Assembly (NCBI GenBank): GCA_002049825.1
Contig: MVCZ01000089.1
Coordinates: 1-9,684 of the forward strand
Length of the DNA stretch: 9,684 bases
From: Candidatus Zhuqueibacterota bacterium 4484_188
Lineage (GTDB): Bacteria > Calditrichota > Calditrichia > RBG-13-44-9
Direction: 5' to 3'
Below are positions 7,114 through 9,684 of the stretch, one piece after another. The stretch's first letter is position 1, and every line of letters starts with the position of its first letter. The notes under the pieces are model-generated. The model made no database searches. It worked only from the letters and a program-made list of their open reading frames with translations, and was not told where the DNA came from. The position numbers and the translations under genes are program-made.

Positions 7114-8442
7114 CTATTCTCCGATTCCTAAATAATGCAGTACGTTTTCCATTGCCATCCCCCGCGATCCTTTGATTAGCACCACATCGCCCGGCGCCGC
7201 CTGCTCCCGGATTGCCCCGGCTACAGACTTGTGTTCGCCGAACCACTGGTAATTATCTGATTTTCCCGCTGCCGACAATGTCTGACAAATGAGTCTTGCC
7301 TGTTCGCCGTAACAGAACACAAAATCAATCGGTTTGTCAGCTAAATATTGACCGATTTCACGGTGTAAATGTTGGCTCTGTTCTCCTAACTCAAGCATGT
7401 CGCCTACCACCAGAAATCTTTTCTTTCCCGGCTGAACGGGGAATTGCACCAGGAAATCGATGGCTGCCCTGAGCGATTCCGGATTAGCGTTGTAGGCATC
7501 GTTGATGTATAAAATACCGCCGGATTTGAGCACTTGCATCCGTTTATCCACCGGCTGAACCGCTTCGATTCCCTGTTTTACTTCTTCCTGGGAAAGTCCG
7601 AAATCCAGTCCAATGGCAGCTGCCTGCACTCCGTTGAGAAACTGGTGTCTGCCCGGAATTTGCAACCGGATTTCCGCTCCCTTGTTTATTTGGAATCGCA
7701 CCCGCCCCAGCTCGTCAGTTCCCAGCAGGCGGGCACGGTAGTCACATTTCCCGGACACACCGATTCTTTTTATCTTCACACCCTCCCGGTGGTAATTTTT
7801 CAGCAGGGGGTCTTCGTCGTTCAAATAAACCGTTCCGCCGCCGACCACCGCATCCGGCAACGCTTTCTTTTCCCGGAAAATCGCCTCTTTCGACCCGAAA
7901 AAACCGATATGACCGCTGCCGATATTGGTGACCAGCGCATGAGTCGGGGTGACGATTCCGCTCAACCGGGCAATCTCGCCGGGATGATTGGTGCCCAGCT
8001 CCACCACCGCTACTTCGCTGTTTTCGTTTAATTGAAAAAGGGTCAACGGCACACCGATGAAATTGTTTTTGTTTTGCTCGGTTTTCTCGGTACGGAAACG
8101 GGTGCTCAAAACCGAAGCTAATAGTTCCTTCGCCCGGTACCACCCGGCTAGTTCCATTAGAAAATCTGTGGTATCGCTGACTTCAATTTTAACCGCACCA
8201 CCGGGTACACTTGCAGCAAACGTTTTTTCCACCACCACTGCACAGGCGCCCTTTTGCAGCGCATCCGGAACAAAATCGTGCCCGTCAAATCGCTCGCCGC
8301 GAATTGCCACAAATAAATCGTCGGGCATCAGAGTTCGCGTGTCGATGGAAATCCCATGAACACCCAGGTCTTTTCCCTGCAGTTCCGCTTTCCGCACGGT
8401 TTGGGATTGGCGGAGAAATGTGTCAAGCTGAATCGTTTCCAT
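7114..8442 (-). CDS. murF: MurF, UDP-MurNAc-tripeptide:D-Ala-D-Ala ligase lacking its P-loop
   Basis: MurF is the cytoplasmic ATP-dependent ligase that adds D-Ala-D-Ala to UDP-MurNAc-tripeptide. The 442 residues contain the N-terminal Mur ligase domain (about 1-95, with ISIDTRTLMPDDLFVAIRGERFDGHDF), the middle-domain motifs NKNNFIGVPLTL (124-135), VVELGTNHPGEIARL (146-160), TNIGSGHIGFFGS (172-184) and GRHQFLNGVQAA (264-275), and C-terminal DAYNANPESLRAA (315-327) and GDMLELGE (347-354). The expected ATP-binding segment, a beta strand followed by TGxxGKTT, is missing. WYRA (101-104) runs straight into KELLASVLST (105-114), where homologues carry about 18-20 more residues. The loss is in frame, with the junction near 8126-8136. 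Without the P-loop the product should not bind ATP, so the enzyme is probably inactive as written. The ribosome site (about CGGACAG) is weak. murE, usually just upstream, is absent. Confidence 0.93.
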   Translation of the reverse strand: METIQLDTFLRQSQTVRKAELQGKDLGVHGISIDTRTLMPDDLFVAIRGERFDGHDFVPDALQKGACAVVVEKTFAASVPGGAVKIEVSDTTDFLMELAGWYRAKELLASVLSTRFRTEKTEQNKNNFIGVPLTLFQLNENSEVAVVELGTNHPGEIARLSGIVTPTHALVTNIGSGHIGFFGSKEAIFREKKALPDAVVGGGTVYLNDEDPLLKNYHREGVKIKRIGVSGKCDYRARLLGTDELGRVRFQINKGAEIRLQIPGRHQFLNGVQAAAIGLDFGLSQEEVKQGIEAVQPVDKRMQVLKSGGILYINDAYNANPESLRAAIDFLVQFPVQPGKKRFLVVGDMLELGEQSQHLHREIGQYLADKPIDFVFCYGEQARLICQTLSAAGKSDNYQWFGEHKSVAGAIREQAAPGDVVLIKGSRGMAMENVLHYLGIGE

Positions 8443-8490
8443 TCTGTCCGGTTTCTTTCAATCTCTAGTTTGTGGTTTGCCGGCTGGAGA

Positions 8491-9684
8491 TCACGATGGA
8501 TTGCAGACCAACCGGACCGATTTATTGGGCACAATTTTTTCTCCGGCACGGGGAAATTGCTTTACCACCACACCGTGTCCCTCTACCGATGCCACCAGGT
8601 TGTAGTGGGCTAATACGCTCAGCGATTCCTTAATCGACAGCCCCCTCAACGAAGGCATTACCTGTTTGCGCCTCGCAAGATGCGGGCTGACGAATAAACG
8701 AACACCGACGATTTCTTTGCCTGACTTAATCAGCTCCTGGCGGCTGACAAATTTTCCCTCACCGCGCACTTCGATACTCAGCCCCCTTCCGACAAAAATA
8801 TTTCTCGCTAACTCTAAATCCTGACCGGTAAGATCCGGAAGCAACGGCTTTTTTCCGGGCGGGGCAGCCGGCTCGCTCCGGGTGAACCCGGTTGGCTGAA
8901 GTTGCGCAATGGTACAGATTCGACGCGCCATTTCCCTGAAACAGGGTGCGGCTACCTGACCACCGTAGTACACACCGCGCGGCTGGCGAATCATCACTAA
9001 CAGGGCAAACTGCGGGTTTTCCGCCGGAAAATATCCTACAAAAGACGCCAGGTGACGTCGTTTGTCGTGGGAACGGGTTTTAGTATTATATAATTGTGCT
9101 GTGCCGGTCTTTCCGGCAATGGCAATTCCCTCCAGGGCGGCTTTTCTCCCGGTTCCTTCCCGCACCACATCGGTCAACAGGGAATTCAGTTCCGCGGCTG
9201 TTTCCGGCGAAATCACCTGGCGAATCACCTCCGGCAAATTCTCCCTGACCGCTTGCTTTTGGGCATCGACAACACTTTTTACCACGAATGGTTTCATCAA
9301 TCTACCGCCGTTAGCAATCGCCGCGTAGGCGTTGAGTAACTGCAGCGGAGTAACCCCTACTTCGTAACCGATGCTCATGTAGTAATGGGTGGTTTTTGAA
9401 AATTTCTTTAAGCTGTGAAGAATTCCTGAACTCTCACCGGGTAAATCGATTCCGGAAACCATCCCAAAACCAAAATTCCGTACATAGTTGTAAAACACCC
9501 GTTTATTCAATTTCTCCATCAATTTCATAGTACCGATGTTGCTGGAATTCACCAGGATTTTCCGCAGGGAAAGCCAGCCATACGGTTTATGATCAATAAT
9601 TGTTTGACCATGAAAAGGAAATTTTCCGTTTTCACAGTAAAGAATATCATTATTTAGGTTGATATTCAGATTTTCCAGGGCAGT
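8491..9684 (-). CDS. ftsI: FtsI/PBP3-type septal transpeptidase with two PASTA domains (5' end outside window)
   Basis: This is a class B penicillin-binding protein that crosslinks septal peptidoglycan in the periplasm as FtsW's partner. The frame is open from the edge for 397 residues. It begins just after the catalytic SxxK motif, which lies outside the window. Visible parts are CENGKF, then the SxN motif in LVNSSNIG (S48 of the fragment in SSN 47-49), FGFGMVSGIDLPGESSG, VTPLQLLNAYAAIANGG, and the KTG motif in AGKTGTAQ (192-194). Two PASTA-like domains follow at about 281-334 (LPDLTGQDLELARNIFVGRGL) and 342-394 (MPSLRGLSIKESL and the following strand pattern). The nearest candidate start inside the window, GTG at 9552, is internal and not the real start. 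The stop lies 48 nt before murF. PASTA tails favour an FtsI/SpoVD-like septal enzyme over an elongation PBP2; cluster context agrees. Confidence 0.95.
   Translation of the reverse strand, partial: TALENLNINLNNDILYCENGKFPFHGQTIIDHKPYGWLSLRKILVNSSNIGTMKLMEKLNKRVFYNYVRNFGFGMVSGIDLPGESSGILHSLKKFSKTTHYYMSIGYEVGVTPLQLLNAYAAIANGGRLMKPFVVKSVVDAQKQAVRENLPEVIRQVISPETAAELNSLLTDVVREGTGRKAALEGIAIAGKTGTAQLYNTKTRSHDKRRHLASFVGYFPAENPQFALLVMIRQPRGVYYGGQVAAPCFREMARRICTIAQLQPTGFTRSEPAAPPGKKPLLPDLTGQDLELARNIFVGRGLSIEVRGEGKFVSRQELIKSGKEIVGVRLFVSPHLARRKQVMPSLRGLSIKESLSVLAHYNLVASVEGHGVVVKQFPRAGEKIVPNKSVRLVCNPS

Noticed and set aside
7112..7246. N-terminal extension of MraY reaching into murF
   Set aside because: The extension is out-of-frame murF sequence; the ATG at 7111 has a ribosome site and matches the family start.

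Overview
All identifiable genes in this window lie on the minus strand, so transcription runs from the right edge to the left edge. It is a division and cell-wall (dcw) cluster in the order ftsI (5' end outside the window), murF, mraY, ftsW, murG, ftsQ, ftsA, a small four-helix-bundle gene, and ftsZ (3' end outside the window). The plus-strand open frames are antisense shadows of these genes. No stretch over 300 bases lacks a gene, and I saw no RNA gene or CRISPR array.

The gene set (FtsQ, FtsA, FtsZ, FtsW, and an FtsI carrying two C-terminal PASTA domains), GC of roughly 50 percent, and a 23S-rRNA-intervening-sequence-type four-helix-bundle gene suggest a bacterium of the broad FCB group, such as a Calditrichota-, KSB1- or Ignavibacteriota-like lineage. 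That placement is an inference with low confidence; no rRNA or lineage-specific marker is visible.

Layout. Positions 9684-8491 encode the second half of the septal transpeptidase FtsI. murF (8442-7114) and mraY (7111-6002) follow with a 2-nt gap between them. A 113-nt gap leads to ftsW (5888-4737), whose TGA overlaps the ATG of murG (4740-3767) by 4 nt. ftsQ (3711-2902) and ftsA (2892-1660) are separated by 9 nt. About 500 nt with an AT-rich four-helix-bundle gene, framed by 26-bp imperfect inverted repeats, separate ftsA from ftsZ (1159-1). Together the products make lipid I and lipid II (MurF, MraY, MurG), polymerise and crosslink septal peptidoglycan (FtsW, FtsI), and build and anchor the Z-ring (FtsQ, FtsA, FtsZ).

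The striking feature is damage and gaps limited to the cytoplasmic precursor enzymes. MurF lacks the segment that should carry its ATP-binding P-loop, in frame. MurG lacks about 45-55 residues in the middle and changes frame at the junction. murE, murD, murC and murB, common members of this cluster, are absent from their usual slots. The membrane and divisome genes look intact. Either the assembled sequence carries deletions, or the locus is really eroding and the functions lie elsewhere. Read-level evidence would decide.
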